DNA of 64,000 nt from an uncultured Eubacteriales bacterium (lineage in GTDB: Bacteria; Bacillota; Clostridia; Oscillospirales; Acutalibacteraceae): positions 14,091 through 78,090 of the forward strand of contig CABUHY010000010.1 in the NCBI GenBank assembly GCA_902491475.1, read 5' to 3'. The notes under the pieces were generated by a model that did no database searches, was not told where the DNA came from, and saw nothing but the letters and a program-made list of their open reading frames with translations. The number at the start of each line of letters is the position of its first letter. Position 1 is the first letter of the stretch. Position numbers and translations under genes: made by a program. Shown one piece after another: positions 26,527 to 34,812 of this stretch.

Positions 26527-27147
26527 ATGGCGCAGGTTTTCCCGACAAAAGCCAATCTTATGGCAACGCAGAAATCGCTTTCCCTTGCAAAGCTCGGTTA
26601 TGAGCTTATGGACAGGAAAAGAAATATACTTGTGCGTGAGATGATGCAGCTTGTTGACGAGGCAAAGGAAGTCGAAAGCACAATAAACGAGGCGTACAAA
26701 AAGGCGTACGCATCACTGCAAAAGGCGAACATAACGCTCGGACTTTGCTCCGATTACGCACGCACCGTTCCGCTTGACAATACGCTCAAGGTTGATTACA
26801 AGAGCGTTATGGGCGTTGAAATTCCGCAGATAACCCTCGGCGAGCAGGATATGAAAAACTATTACGGCTTTGACACCACAAATTCTTATCTTGACGAGGC
26901 TTATTTCAATTTCAACGAGGCTAAAAAGCTCAGCGTTAAGCTTGTTGAAACGCAGACCTCAATCTATCGCCTTGCCGATGCGATAAAGAAAACGCAGAAG
27001 AGAGCAAACGCACTCAACAACATTATGATACCGAGGTTTACGCAGACGGTTAAATTCATTTCCGAAGCACTCGACGAAAAAGAGCGTGAGGATTTTACCC
27101 GCCTCAAAGTCGTCAAGAGCACAAAGGAAAAAGCAAAAAACAAATAA
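26527..27147 (+). CDS. ntpD: V-type ATP synthase subunit D
   Basis: The 206-residue rotor shaft subunit, two long antiparallel helices inside the head. The start (VFPTKANLMATQKSLSLAK) and the C-terminal RRANALN-like segment (QKRANALNNIMIPRF) are hallmarks. AAGGAGCGTGAG precedes the ATG. It is the last gene of the operon; a perfect terminator follows within 20 bases. Confidence 0.96.
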   Translation: MAQVFPTKANLMATQKSLSLAKLGYELMDRKRNILVREMMQLVDEAKEVESTINEAYKKAYASLQKANITLGLCSDYARTVPLDNTLKVDYKSVMGVEIPQITLGEQDMKNYYGFDTTNSYLDEAYFNFNEAKKLSVKLVETQTSIYRLADAIKKTQKRANALNNIMIPRFTQTVKFISEALDEKEREDFTRLKVVKSTKEKAKNK

Positions 27148-27162
27148 TTGTATTATGTATGC

Positions 27163-27196
27163 AAAAACAGGACTTCAAAGAAGTCCTGTTTTTTTA
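27163..27196. terminator. Bidirectional terminator closing the V-ATPase operon
   Basis: ACAGGACTTC (27167-27176) and GAAGTCCTGT (27180-27189) around a three-base loop, with A-run and T-run on either side. It also serves the convergent XRE gene. Confidence 0.9.
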
Positions 27197-27205
27197 TGTT
27201 GTTTA

Positions 27206-27514
27206 TTATTTTTGCAAGCCTTTGGCGATTGAAATCAAATTGTCCAACTGTTTGTCGTCCAGCGCCTTTGCCGCCGCATACAGTTCATTTGCTTTTGACG
27301 GATTTGAAGCTTCGGTATCGAAAAAGTCTTTCGGCGAAATTTTCAGAAATTCGCAGATGTAGAAAAATCCGGACAAGGACGGCATGGACTTTCCGCTTTC
27401 AATATTGTTGATATATCCCGGATTTTGACCCATTGACAGGCTCATATCCCGTGCAGATATTCCTTTTGTCTCCCTTAATCGAGCCAAACGCAACGAAAAA
27501 TCTCTTTCTGTCAT
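27206..27514 (-). CDS. Small XRE-family HTH regulator
   Basis: A 102-residue protein that is mostly one Cro/C1-type HTH (residues 7-65): ISARDMSLSMGQNPGYINNI, followed by PSLSGFFYICEFLKISPKDFF. A short helical tail follows. GGCGGTGG lies six bases before the ATG. It is divergent from the SLOG-like gene at 27638 and may regulate it; both use an unusual GGTGG-type site. It is not preceded by any mobility gene. Confidence 0.85.
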   Translation of the reverse strand: MTERDFSLRLARLRETKGISARDMSLSMGQNPGYINNIESGKSMPSLSGFFYICEFLKISPKDFFDTEASNPSKANELYAAAKALDDKQLDNLISIAKGLQK

Positions 27515-27637
27515 ACATTGCCACCGCCTTTTGATATATTTTAGCCCATATATACTGCAATTGTGATTGATTACAGCCTATAAATATGCTAAATAACATA
27601 TTACAGATGATATATTTTCTGCGGTGGTGGGTACGAT

Positions 27638-28156
27638 ATGATACAAGACAAAAATAAGACCTGTTGCTTTATAGGACATAGGAAACTCAAAAGAACAACA
27701 GAGCTTGAAAGCATTTTGAAAAATGTTGTATATAAGTTGATTGACTGTGGGGTCATAGAGTCCATTTTTGGAGACCATTCGGAATTCAACGATTTGTGCT
27801 ACGAGGTCGTAACGGAAATAAAAAAAGAAATTCCGTATATCAGAAGAATACATTTCCGAACCGTATATCCCGATACGGATGAATATACGGATAGGTTGCT
27901 TATAAGCGGATACGAAGAGAGCTTTTTCCCAAAGAAGATTGCTTCGGCGGGGAGGGCTGTTTATGTTGAGCGTAATAGGGCTATGATAGAAGCAAGCGAT
28001 GTATGTGTGTTTTATTGTCGTCAATTTGGATGTGAGTCATTGGGGTCAAGAAAGAGCGGCACAAAGATAGCGTACGATTATGCTGTTGTTCGCAAAAAAG
28101 CGGTGATAAATTTGTGCGTGGAAAATGAAGTTAATCAGCAAATGCTAACGCAGTAG
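27638..28156 (+). CDS. SLOG-like Rossmann-fold protein of unknown function
   Basis: A 172-residue protein that opens with TCCFIGHRKLK, the CFIGHR signature of DprA/YpsA-like SLOG-superfamily proteins, which bind nucleotides or nucleotide-derived ligands. Further matches are FGDHSEFNDLC, VERNRAMIEASDVCVFY and SGTKIAYDYAVVRKKAVIN, together the core of the fold. The role is unknown; some SLOG proteins serve in signalling or defence, but nothing here shows that. The stop codon TAG is supplied by the first bases of a palindromic repeat unit, so the C-terminus may have been altered by repeat insertion. It is slightly more AT-rich than its neighbours. Confidence 0.7.
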   Translation: MIQDKNKTCCFIGHRKLKRTTELESILKNVVYKLIDCGVIESIFGDHSEFNDLCYEVVTEIKKEIPYIRRIHFRTVYPDTDEYTDRLLISGYEESFFPKKIASAGRAVYVERNRAMIEASDVCVFYCRQFGCESLGSRKSGTKIAYDYAVVRKKAVINLCVENEVNQQMLTQ

Positions 28157-28790
28157 GGCGGGGGCTTGCTCCCGCCGCTTAATTGTTGTTTATTTACCGT
28201 AATTTACGGCTGATATTTCATTGTATTTTAACGCACAGCCCGTAGGGGCGAACTGTGTTCGCCCGCCGAATTCAGAGCAAATTAAAAGCGGGCGAACACA
28301 GTTCGCCCTTACGATATGATATGAAATATAATTTGATGTAACCTATTTCAACTCCCTCAGTTTCGCTTCGCTAAACAGCTTTGTCCTCTTGCGGTGCCCG
28401 ATTTTGTTAATGCGGCTTGAAGCGCTGCATTAGTAAACATAGGCTCCCTCTGACGAGGGAGCTGTCATTTTTCTTTAGAAAAATGACTGAGGGAGAGATA
28501 ACGTAAATTCGATATAGCCTGCCTCTCTCCTTCCGACACGCCTGTGGCGTGCCACCTTCCTCGTCAGAGGAAGGCTTGGTTCTGCGAACATTTTGATTTG
28601 ATACCCCCGTAGGGACAACCCGTGCGAAGCACCCACACCTATTCACTCTTACCTCGCCCGTAAGGGCGTTGTGCGGCGGGAGCAAATTCTTCCGAATTCG
28701 GGCACCCTTTTGTCTGCTTCGCAGACATTTCCCCTGTCAGGGGAATCACCCCCGCCCTACACCGTATCGGACAGCCGCAAGGGTCGTATG
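28153..28790. repeat. Intergenic island of mixed palindromic repeats
   Basis: Some 640 bases without a convincing gene. In order: the inverted copy (28153-28176) of the 13897-13920 palindrome; a long 26-bp inverted repeat (28241-28313); a TATGATATGAAATAT linker at 28314; a unit with GCTCCCTC-tgac-GAGGGAGC and TCATTTTTCT-tt-AGAAAAATGA stems (28443-28497); a unit with CTTCCTC-gtca-GAGGAAG (28555-28573); a GTGCGAAGCACCCACACCT segment (28622); and further palindromes to a CCCCCGCCCTAC end (about 28748-28760). The parts resemble a mosaic of interspersed elements shared with 13758-14035. Confidence 0.65.
28241..28313. repeat. 26-bp inverted repeat with 21-bp loop
   Basis: Arms 28241-28266 and 28288-28313 match in 25 of 26 positions and end in CGTAGGG/CCCTTACG. 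The centre is a 21-base AT-rich loop. It could be a MITE-like remnant or a structured RNA; no coding content. Confidence 0.7.
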
Positions 28791-28795
28791 TTTTC

Positions 28796-28831
28796 AACAA
28801 AAAATCGGCACAGCCTAGGCTGTGCCGATTA
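28796..28831 (-). terminator. Terminator of glnA
   Basis: A perfect 28-base palindrome (28803-28830; AATCGGCACAGCC and its complement) with a T-run on the minus strand, 26 bases after the glnA stop. Confidence 0.9.
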
Positions 28832-28856
28832 AGATTAAAAAAAGTGAATTGTTTTA

Positions 28857-30179
28857 TCAATACTTTGAAAGGTAGCGCTTGACTTCCCAGTCGGTAACGC
28901 TTGTCTGGTACTGCTTCCATTCACGGAGCTTGCCCTCAAGATACTTTTCATAGACATGCTCGCCGAGAGCTTCCTTTATAAACGGGTCGCTTGCAAATTC
29001 GTACATAGCGTCCTCAAGCGTTGCGGGAAGATTGTCTATGCCGTCGTCTTTAAGCTCCTGCTCGGTCATCTCATAGATGTTCTTTGCGGTGCTCTTGGGA
29101 GGCATAAGACCTCTCTTTATTCCGTCAAGACCTGCCGCAAGGCAAAGCGCCATTTCAAGATAGGGGTTGCAGGCGGGGTCGGGGGAGCGAAGCTCAACTC
29201 TTGTGCCCATACCTCTTGCGGTGGGGATTCTGATAAGCGTGGAACGGTTTGAAGCCGACCAAGCGATATATACGGGAGCCTCATAGCCGGGAACAAGTCT
29301 CTTATATGAGTTTACAAGCGGATTTGCAACCGCCGTAATTCCCTTGATATGCGCAAGCACGCCTGCAATGAAGTGCAGCGCCGTGTCGGAAAGGCCGTAT
29401 TCCTTGTCGGGGTCATAAAAGGCGTTTTTGCCGTCCTTCATAAGCGACATATTTGTATGCATTCCCGAGCCGCAGATGCCGTAAACGGGCTTGGGCATAA
29501 AGGTAGCATGGAGTCCGTGGCGCCTTGCATAGGTTTTGACAACATGCTTGAAAGTGATTACATTGTCGGCTGTTTTGAGAACCTCGTCAAACTTGAAGTC
29601 GATTTCATGCTGACCCTCGGCACATTCGTGGTGCGAAGCTTCAATCTCAAAGCCCATCTCTTCAAGGCACATACAAATATCTCTTCTGCACTGCTCGCCC
29701 TGGTCTGCGGGGCCCATATCGAAGTAGCCTGCGACATCGCCCGTCTGCGTGGTGGGGTTGCCCTCGTCGTCAAGCTGGAAAAGGAAAAATTCGCACTCCG
29801 GACCTACATTGAATGTATAGCCCATATCGGCAGCTTCCTTCATAACCTTTTTCAGCACATTTCTCGGGTCGCCGAGGAACGGTGTTGTGCCGTCGGTGCA
29901 GTAAACATCGCAGATAAGCCTTGCGGTTCTGTCCTTCCACGGCAAAATTACGAACGAGTCGTAATCGGGGCGCAGATACATATCCGATTCGTTAATTCTG
30001 ACAAAGCCTTCTATTGAAGAGCCGTCGAACATACATTTATTGTCGAGAGCCTTTTCAAGCTGACTCCTTGTGATGGCGACATTTTTTATCTGTCCGAAAA
30101 TGTCAATAAACTGAAGTCTGATAAATTTAACATCCTTTTCTTCTGCAATTCTGAGAATGTCTTCTTTGGTATATCCCAT
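28857..30179 (-). CDS. glnA: Glutamine synthetase type I
   Basis: GlnA joins ammonia to glutamate using ATP. The 440-residue length and lack of the adenylylation-site segment fit the GSI-alpha type of Firmicutes, which is feedback-inhibited instead. Visible motifs: MFDGSSIEGF near the N-terminus, NVGPECEFFLF with metal-binding Glu residues, HHECAEGQHEIDF, GSGMHTNMSL with the catalytic His, and the C-terminal RVELRSPDPACNPYLE. GGAGC lies before the ATG. A good promoter stands about 65 bases upstream; I saw no GlnR-like operator with certainty. Single-gene unit. Confidence 0.97.
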   Translation of the reverse strand: MGYTKEDILRIAEEKDVKFIRLQFIDIFGQIKNVAITRSQLEKALDNKCMFDGSSIEGFVRINESDMYLRPDYDSFVILPWKDRTARLICDVYCTDGTTPFLGDPRNVLKKVMKEAADMGYTFNVGPECEFFLFQLDDEGNPTTQTGDVAGYFDMGPADQGEQCRRDICMCLEEMGFEIEASHHECAEGQHEIDFKFDEVLKTADNVITFKHVVKTYARRHGLHATFMPKPVYGICGSGMHTNMSLMKDGKNAFYDPDKEYGLSDTALHFIAGVLAHIKGITAVANPLVNSYKRLVPGYEAPVYIAWSASNRSTLIRIPTARGMGTRVELRSPDPACNPYLEMALCLAAGLDGIKRGLMPPKSTAKNIYEMTEQELKDDGIDNLPATLEDAMYEFASDPFIKEALGEHVYEKYLEGKLREWKQYQTSVTDWEVKRYLSKY

Positions 30180-30242
30180 TATGTTGCTCCTTTAACATTT
30201 AACAAGGGCGCTATCCGTTGATAATACGCCATTATATATACA

Positions 30243-30270
30243 ATTATAACAGAGAAATATTTTTTGTCAA
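30243..30270 (-). promoter_or_regulatory. Promoter of glnA
   Basis: TTGACA (plus 30265-30270) and TATAAT (plus 30243-30248) on the minus strand with 16-base spacing. About 55 nt of leader follow, with no riboswitch recognised. Confidence 0.82.
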
Positions 30271-30316
30271 CGAAATAAACGGTATCCGAAATCCGCGGTA
30301 CAAGACAAAAAATATA

Positions 30317-30344
30317 TTGACTTATATTTTATTTGTGTTACAAT
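30317..30344 (+). promoter_or_regulatory. Promoter of the calcium/sodium antiporter gene
   Basis: TTGACT (30317-30322) and TACAAT (30339-30344) with 16-base spacing, divergent from the glnA promoter. Confidence 0.7.
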
Positions 30345-30383
30345 TATCGGGTTACTATAAAATCGGAAAAGACGGTGTTTTTA

Positions 30384-31406
30384 ATGAACATATCAAACAC
30401 GGTGGCGTCATTGTTTTCGATTCCCTCGGACAATATGATTTATGTTGTAATAATGTTTATCATAGGACTTTTCCTTATTGTCAAGGGCGGAGATGTCTTT
30501 GTTGACGCAGCTACATGGATTGCGGAAGCTACGGGTATTCCGAAGTTCCTTATCGGCGCTACGGTAGTGAGCTTTGCCACAACTCTCCCCGAAATGATTG
30601 TCTCCGTAATTGCGGCGGCAAAGGGTCAGAACGATATGGCGGTCGGAAATGCGGTAGGTTCGGTCACGGCGAATATCGGACTTATAATGAGTATCTCGAT
30701 ACTTTGTATGCCTGCTCTCGTCAAGCGAAAAGAGGTTGCTTTCAAAGGCACGCTGATGATTGTTGCGGTAGCTGCTTTGGCGGCGTTTATCAACAACCTC
30801 AGTCTTACAACCGCTCAGAGCGTTATAATGATAATCATATTCGTTGTATTTATGATTGAGAACATTCTCCAGGGCAAAAGCTCATTGAGTGACAGCAAGG
30901 ATGACGAAAGACCCGATGCAAACGCCAAAAGTGTGATTGCGAATGTTTTGAAGTTCCTGCTCGGCGCGGTTATGATAGTTGTAGGCGCTGACCTGCTTGT
31001 TGACGACGGAACGATTATCGCAAGAGGTCTCGGCGTATCGGAGGCTATTATCGGCGTTACCATCATTGCGGTCGGAACATCTCTTCCCGAGCTTGTTACA
31101 ACGATAACCGCTATTGCAAAGAAGCAATCTGAGCTTTCAATCGGAAATATTATCGGTGCCAACATCATTGATATTGCGCTCATTCTTCCCGTTTGCGCAT
31201 TCATTTCAAACGGTACGCTTGTAATCGGTAAGCAGTCGGCGTATCTTGACATTATAGTATGTCTTGCCGTAGCCGTGATTGCGATAGTTCCCACTATTAT
31301 TACCAAGAAACTCAACCGTTGGCAGGGTGCATTGATGATATGCGTTTATATCGGATATGTTGCGGTGCTTGTCACGAATGCTTCAATGGGTTATCTTCCT
31401 TTCTGA
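30384..31406 (+). CDS. Calcium/sodium antiporter (CaCA family, YrbG type)
   Basis: A 340-residue inner-membrane exchanger with about ten membrane helices and the two inverted alpha-repeats that form the ion site: GATVVSFATTLPEMIVSV (first) and GVTIIAVGTSLPELVTTI (second), each with its acidic residue. Each repeat is followed by a GNxxGxNxx-like segment (VGNAVGSVTANIG; IGNIIGANIID). It probably exports Ca2+ against Na+ or H+. The ATG at 30384 was chosen over an earlier frame start because that would begin inside the -10 region. A terminator follows. Confidence 0.92.
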   Translation: MNISNTVASLFSIPSDNMIYVVIMFIIGLFLIVKGGDVFVDAATWIAEATGIPKFLIGATVVSFATTLPEMIVSVIAAAKGQNDMAVGNAVGSVTANIGLIMSISILCMPALVKRKEVAFKGTLMIVAVAALAAFINNLSLTTAQSVIMIIIFVVFMIENILQGKSSLSDSKDDERPDANAKSVIANVLKFLLGAVMIVVGADLLVDDGTIIARGLGVSEAIIGVTIIAVGTSLPELVTTITAIAKKQSELSIGNIIGANIIDIALILPVCAFISNGTLVIGKQSAYLDIIVCLAVAVIAIVPTIITKKLNRWQGALMICVYIGYVAVLVTNASMGYLPF

Positions 31407-31423
31407 TAAGGACATTTAATTAA

Positions 31424-31449
31424 AGCGGCAGTTTTCTGCCGCTCTTTTT
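31424..31449 (+). terminator. Terminator of the antiporter gene
   Basis: AGCGGCAG (31424-31431) and CTGCCGCT (31436-31443) around TTTT, followed by a T-run. Confidence 0.88.
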
Positions 31450-31522
31450 ATTGCATTTTATAAATGCCGAAGCGTACTTTACCGTATTCGTCAAAATACA
31501 CGCCGAAGCGTCTGTATTTTCA

Positions 31523-31551
31523 TTGACACACGGCATAAATTATAGTATAAT
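31523..31551 (+). promoter_or_regulatory. Perfect promoter of the LCP-rfb-glycosyltransferase operon
   Basis: TTGACA (31523-31528) and TATAAT (31546-31551) with 17-base spacing. Two direct GCCGAAGCGT copies (31466-31475, 31502-31511) lie just upstream. Confidence 0.9.
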
Positions 31552-31616
31552 CCAAAGTAATAAAATAGATTTTTTATGTGTGCATTTTGCATATTTTGTG
31601 TGTGAGGTATAAAAGA

Positions 31617-32957
31617 ATGTCAGACAACAAGAGGGATTTTGAAGATATAGAGATTGTTGCCGAAGCAAAAGAGGAAAAGAAAGAACCCAAAAAGTCAAAA
31701 AAGGGTAAGGACAAAAAGCCGAAAAAAGAGTCAAAGTTCAAAAAGAAATGGCTGGCTCTCAAAAAGTGGCAGAGAGTTGTCATTATCGTTGTTTGCGTAA
31801 TTGTTTTGCTTGCGCTTATCGCACTTGCGACGGTTTACGGCGTTTACAACGGCTTTACCACGAACATTGACAAAGAGGACCTCGGCATTTCGGATGAAAT
31901 CGAAAACAAGTACGGCAAGACCGATGTGTTCAATGTCGCTGTTTTCGGCGTAGATACAAGAGACGAGAACTCCTTTAAGGGCTTGAGCGATACGATTATG
32001 ATTGTCAGCATTGACGCCAAGAACAAATCGGTTAAAATCGTTTCAATCCTCAGAGACAGCTATGTTGCGATAGACGGTCACAAAAATCAGAAAATAACCC
32101 ATGCTTATTCGTTCGGCGGCGCTCCGCTTGCGATTAAGACGATAAACGAAAACTTCAATATGAACATTACCGACTATGCTACAATAAATATGCATAAGCT
32201 TGCGGACGCAATAAATGTCCTCGGCGGCATAGACATTGAAATAACGGAGTCGGAAATGAACCAGATAAACCAGGAGGCTCTTTACGGCGACCCGAACGCT
32301 CAGAGGGGAGCGGCGCTTGTCGACCATTACGGACAGGTTCATCTTGACGGCGATCAGGCGGTTATATTCTGCAGGCTTCGTAAGCAGGACTCCGACAATG
32401 CCCGTTCAAACAGACAGAAGATGGTTATAAACGCACTTCTCACACAGGCGAGAAAGGTAAGCCCCACAAAGTACGCCGAGGTCGTTAAAACGATGATGTC
32501 GCTTTGCGAGACCTCCGTTTCGTTCAGTGAGGTTATGAGCCTTGTTCCGCTTATAAATGAGGATGTTTCGATTGAGGCTATAAATATCCCCGGCGACCCC
32601 GAGCAGGCAATCGGCGGAATGTATGAGGGCGCTTGGGTATGGAGATATGACCTTGACGCCGCTGCGGAAAGAATTCATATGTTCATTTACGGCGAGCCGA
32701 TACCCGAATCGGAGAGAACAACCTCGAAAAAGTCGACAAAGAACGACTCCGCGACAAAGGCGGCAAGCACGACAACCACAAAGAAAGCCGTCACAACAAC
32801 AAAAGCCGCTCCGGCGACAACCGCCGCTCCGGCAACGCAGGCACCCGAGACCACAACCGCTCCGGCTGTTACGACCACGGCGCCTGTACCCGAAACCACA
32901 ACAAAGCCGTCTGTGCCCGAGACCACAAGTCCCGAGGTGCTTGACGACGCAGCATAA
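31617..32957 (+). CDS. LytR-CpsA-Psr (LCP) family cell-wall glycopolymer transferase
   Basis: A 446-residue membrane-anchored LCP protein, of the family that attaches teichoic acids or capsule to peptidoglycan. Residues 1-50 are cytoplasmic and Lys/Glu-rich; a membrane helix spans about 57-80; the LCP domain runs from about 100 to 300, with NVAVFGVDTRDE, the Arg-bearing VSILRDSYV and FCRLRKQDSDNARSNRQ near its end. The last 75 residues are a low-complexity Thr/Pro/Ala/Lys tail of the wall-spanning kind. GAGGT precedes the ATG. It heads the operon with rfbADBC, so the rhamnose polymer made there is its likely substrate (inference). Confidence 0.92.
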   Translation: MSDNKRDFEDIEIVAEAKEEKKEPKKSKKGKDKKPKKESKFKKKWLALKKWQRVVIIVVCVIVLLALIALATVYGVYNGFTTNIDKEDLGISDEIENKYGKTDVFNVAVFGVDTRDENSFKGLSDTIMIVSIDAKNKSVKIVSILRDSYVAIDGHKNQKITHAYSFGGAPLAIKTINENFNMNITDYATINMHKLADAINVLGGIDIEITESEMNQINQEALYGDPNAQRGAALVDHYGQVHLDGDQAVIFCRLRKQDSDNARSNRQKMVINALLTQARKVSPTKYAEVVKTMMSLCETSVSFSEVMSLVPLINEDVSIEAINIPGDPEQAIGGMYEGAWVWRYDLDAAAERIHMFIYGEPIPESERTTSKKSTKNDSATKAASTTTTKKAVTTTKAAPATTAAPATQAPETTTAPAVTTTAPVPETTTKPSVPETTSPEVLDDAA

Positions 32958-32997
32958 ACCATAAAACATTAAACAACATTTTTTTGGAGGAAAGAAT

Positions 32998-33873
32998 ATG
33001 AAAGGTATTATTCTTGCCGGCGGTGCGGGCACAAGGCTTTATCCGTCAACTCTTGCAGTGTCAAAGCAGATTTTGACTGTTTATGACAAGCCTATGATTT
33101 ATTATCCGATGTCAACTCTTATGCTTGCGAAGATTAAGGATGTCCTCATCATTTCGACACCCCGTGACCTTCCCTGCTACGAGGAGCTTTTCGGAGACGG
33201 CTCACAGCTCGGTATGCACATTGAATATGCCGTTCAGGATAAGCCGAGAGGACTTGCCGACGCATTCATAATCGGTGAGAAATTTATCGGCGACGACAGC
33301 GTATGCCTTGTCCTCGGCGACAATATATTCTACGGCTACGGCTTCTCGGAGAGACTTGCAAAGGCAAGCGCAAGGGAGTCGGGCGCTACGATTTTCGGCT
33401 ATCATGTAAGCAATCCGAAGGCTTTCGGCGTTGTTGAATACGACAAGGATTGGAATGTCCTTTCAATCGAGGAAAAGCCTGAACATCCGAAGTCAAACTA
33501 CGCTGTTCCGGGACTCTATTTCTACGATAACGATGTAATCGAAATCGCAAAGAATGTTAAGCCCTCGGCAAGAGGAGAAATCGAAATCACTTCAATCAAC
33601 AACGAGTATCTCAGAAGAGGAACTCTCAAGGTTGAGCTTTTCGGCAGAGGTATGGCTTGGCTCGATACGGGCACACACAGAGCGATGCTCGACGCCGCAA
33701 ACTTTATCGAAGCGGTTCAGACAAGACAGGGACTTTATGTCGCTTGCCTTGAGGAAATCGCATACAACAACGGTTTTATAAACAAAGAACAGCTTCTCTC
33801 GCAGGCGGATAAGCTTAAAACTACCGAATACGGTCAGTATCTTTACAAGCTTGCAGGAAAGGAAACAGACTGA
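32998..33873 (+). CDS. rfbA: Glucose-1-phosphate thymidylyltransferase
   Basis: First enzyme of dTDP-L-rhamnose synthesis: joins dTTP and glucose-1-phosphate. The 291-residue protein has the nucleotidyltransferase motif LAGGAGTRLYP, then VSKQILTVYDKPMIYYPMST and LVLGDNIFYG. GGAGG lies seven bases before the ATG. It is followed by rfbD, rfbB and rfbC with short gaps or overlaps. Confidence 0.97.
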   Translation: MKGIILAGGAGTRLYPSTLAVSKQILTVYDKPMIYYPMSTLMLAKIKDVLIISTPRDLPCYEELFGDGSQLGMHIEYAVQDKPRGLADAFIIGEKFIGDDSVCLVLGDNIFYGYGFSERLAKASARESGATIFGYHVSNPKAFGVVEYDKDWNVLSIEEKPEHPKSNYAVPGLYFYDNDVIEIAKNVKPSARGEIEITSINNEYLRRGTLKVELFGRGMAWLDTGTHRAMLDAANFIEAVQTRQGLYVACLEEIAYNNGFINKEQLLSQADKLKTTEYGQYLYKLAGKETD

Positions 33874-33903
33874 TTAAGGTCTTTTTCGGGAGGAATATTA
33901 AAT

Positions 33904-34812
33904 ATGAAAATACTGATTACGGGTTCGCACGGTCAGTTGGGCAATGAGCTGTCTCATATGCTTGAAACGGGCGAAGCGGGTATCGGCAAAATAAGCGACG
34001 CATACAAGGGCTGCGAGGTTGTCGCAGTCGATGTTGAGGACCTTGATATTACCGATGCGGCGGCTGTTGACGCCTTTGTAAAGAGCGAAAAGCCCGATGT
34101 TATCATCAACTGCGCGGCAATGACCAATGTTGACGGCTGTGAGACAAACTTTGAAGCGGCTATGAAGGTCAACGCAATAGGTCCGAGAAACCTTGCCGTT
34201 GCAAGCGACAGATACGGCGCAAAATTCGTCCATGTTTCGACCGACTATGTTTTCAGGGGAGACGGCAACACCCCGAGGTGTGAGTGGGACGAGGTAGGAC
34301 CCAACACCGTTTACGGCAAGAGCAAGCTCCTCGGCGAAAAGTATGTCAGAGAACAGTGCTCGAGATACTTTATTCTCAGAACGGCGTGGCTTTACGGTCT
34401 TATCGGCAAGAACTTTGTCAAGACTATGAGACGCCTCGGAAATATGAACGATGTCACGACTGTTGTCGATGACCAGAGGGGCAACCCCACAAACGCCAAC
34501 GACCTTGCGTATCACATTCTCAAGCTCGCTCTTACCGAGGAGTACGGAATTTACCATTGTACAGGCGAGGGCGAATGCAGCTGGGCTGATTTCGCAGCGA
34601 GAATTATGGAGCTTTCGGGCTGTAAGGGAACGGTTGCAAAGTGCACCTCCGAGGAATACTCGGCAAAATATCCCTCGGCTGCTCCGAGACCCGCTTATTC
34701 ATCATTGAGAAATCTTATGCTCGAATGTACCGTCGGCAATGAAATGCGTGACTGGGATACGGCACTTCGGGAATATATTATAAAATTAGACGAAATGGAG
34801 AAAAATTCATGA
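33904..34812 (+). CDS. rfbD: dTDP-4-dehydrorhamnose reductase
   Basis: Last step of dTDP-L-rhamnose synthesis, an NAD(P)H-dependent short-chain reductase of 302 residues. ITGSHGQLGNEL is the Rossmann dinucleotide motif, STDYVFRGD and the YGKSKLLGE active-site Tyr/Lys follow. GGGAGG precedes the ATG. The stop overlaps the rfbB start (ATGA). Confidence 0.96.
   Translation: MKILITGSHGQLGNELSHMLETGEAGIGKISDAYKGCEVVAVDVEDLDITDAAAVDAFVKSEKPDVIINCAAMTNVDGCETNFEAAMKVNAIGPRNLAVASDRYGAKFVHVSTDYVFRGDGNTPRCEWDEVGPNTVYGKSKLLGEKYVREQCSRYFILRTAWLYGLIGKNFVKTMRRLGNMNDVTTVVDDQRGNPTNANDLAYHILKLALTEEYGIYHCTGEGECSWADFAARIMELSGCKGTVAKCTSEEYSAKYPSAAPRPAYSSLRNLMLECTVGNEMRDWDTALREYIIKLDEMEKNS

Noticed and set aside
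27150..28860. Genomic island acquired by a phage or integrative element
   Set aside because: Two small accessory genes and repeats are present, but no integrase, transposase, tRNA target or direct-repeat boundary was seen.
30180..30383. T-box or glutamine riboswitch in front of glnA
   Set aside because: The leader is only about 55 nt, AT-rich, and lacks the T-box or glnA RNA consensus; an ordinary promoter explains the region.
31464..31526. 20-codon small protein gene
   Set aside because: No ribosome site, and its end overlaps the -35 of a perfect promoter; kept only as a finding on direct repeats.
32406..33032. Minus-strand frame of 208 codons over the LCP tail
   Set aside because: Cys/Gly/Arg-rich complement of the Thr/Pro repeat tail; composition unlike any real protein here.
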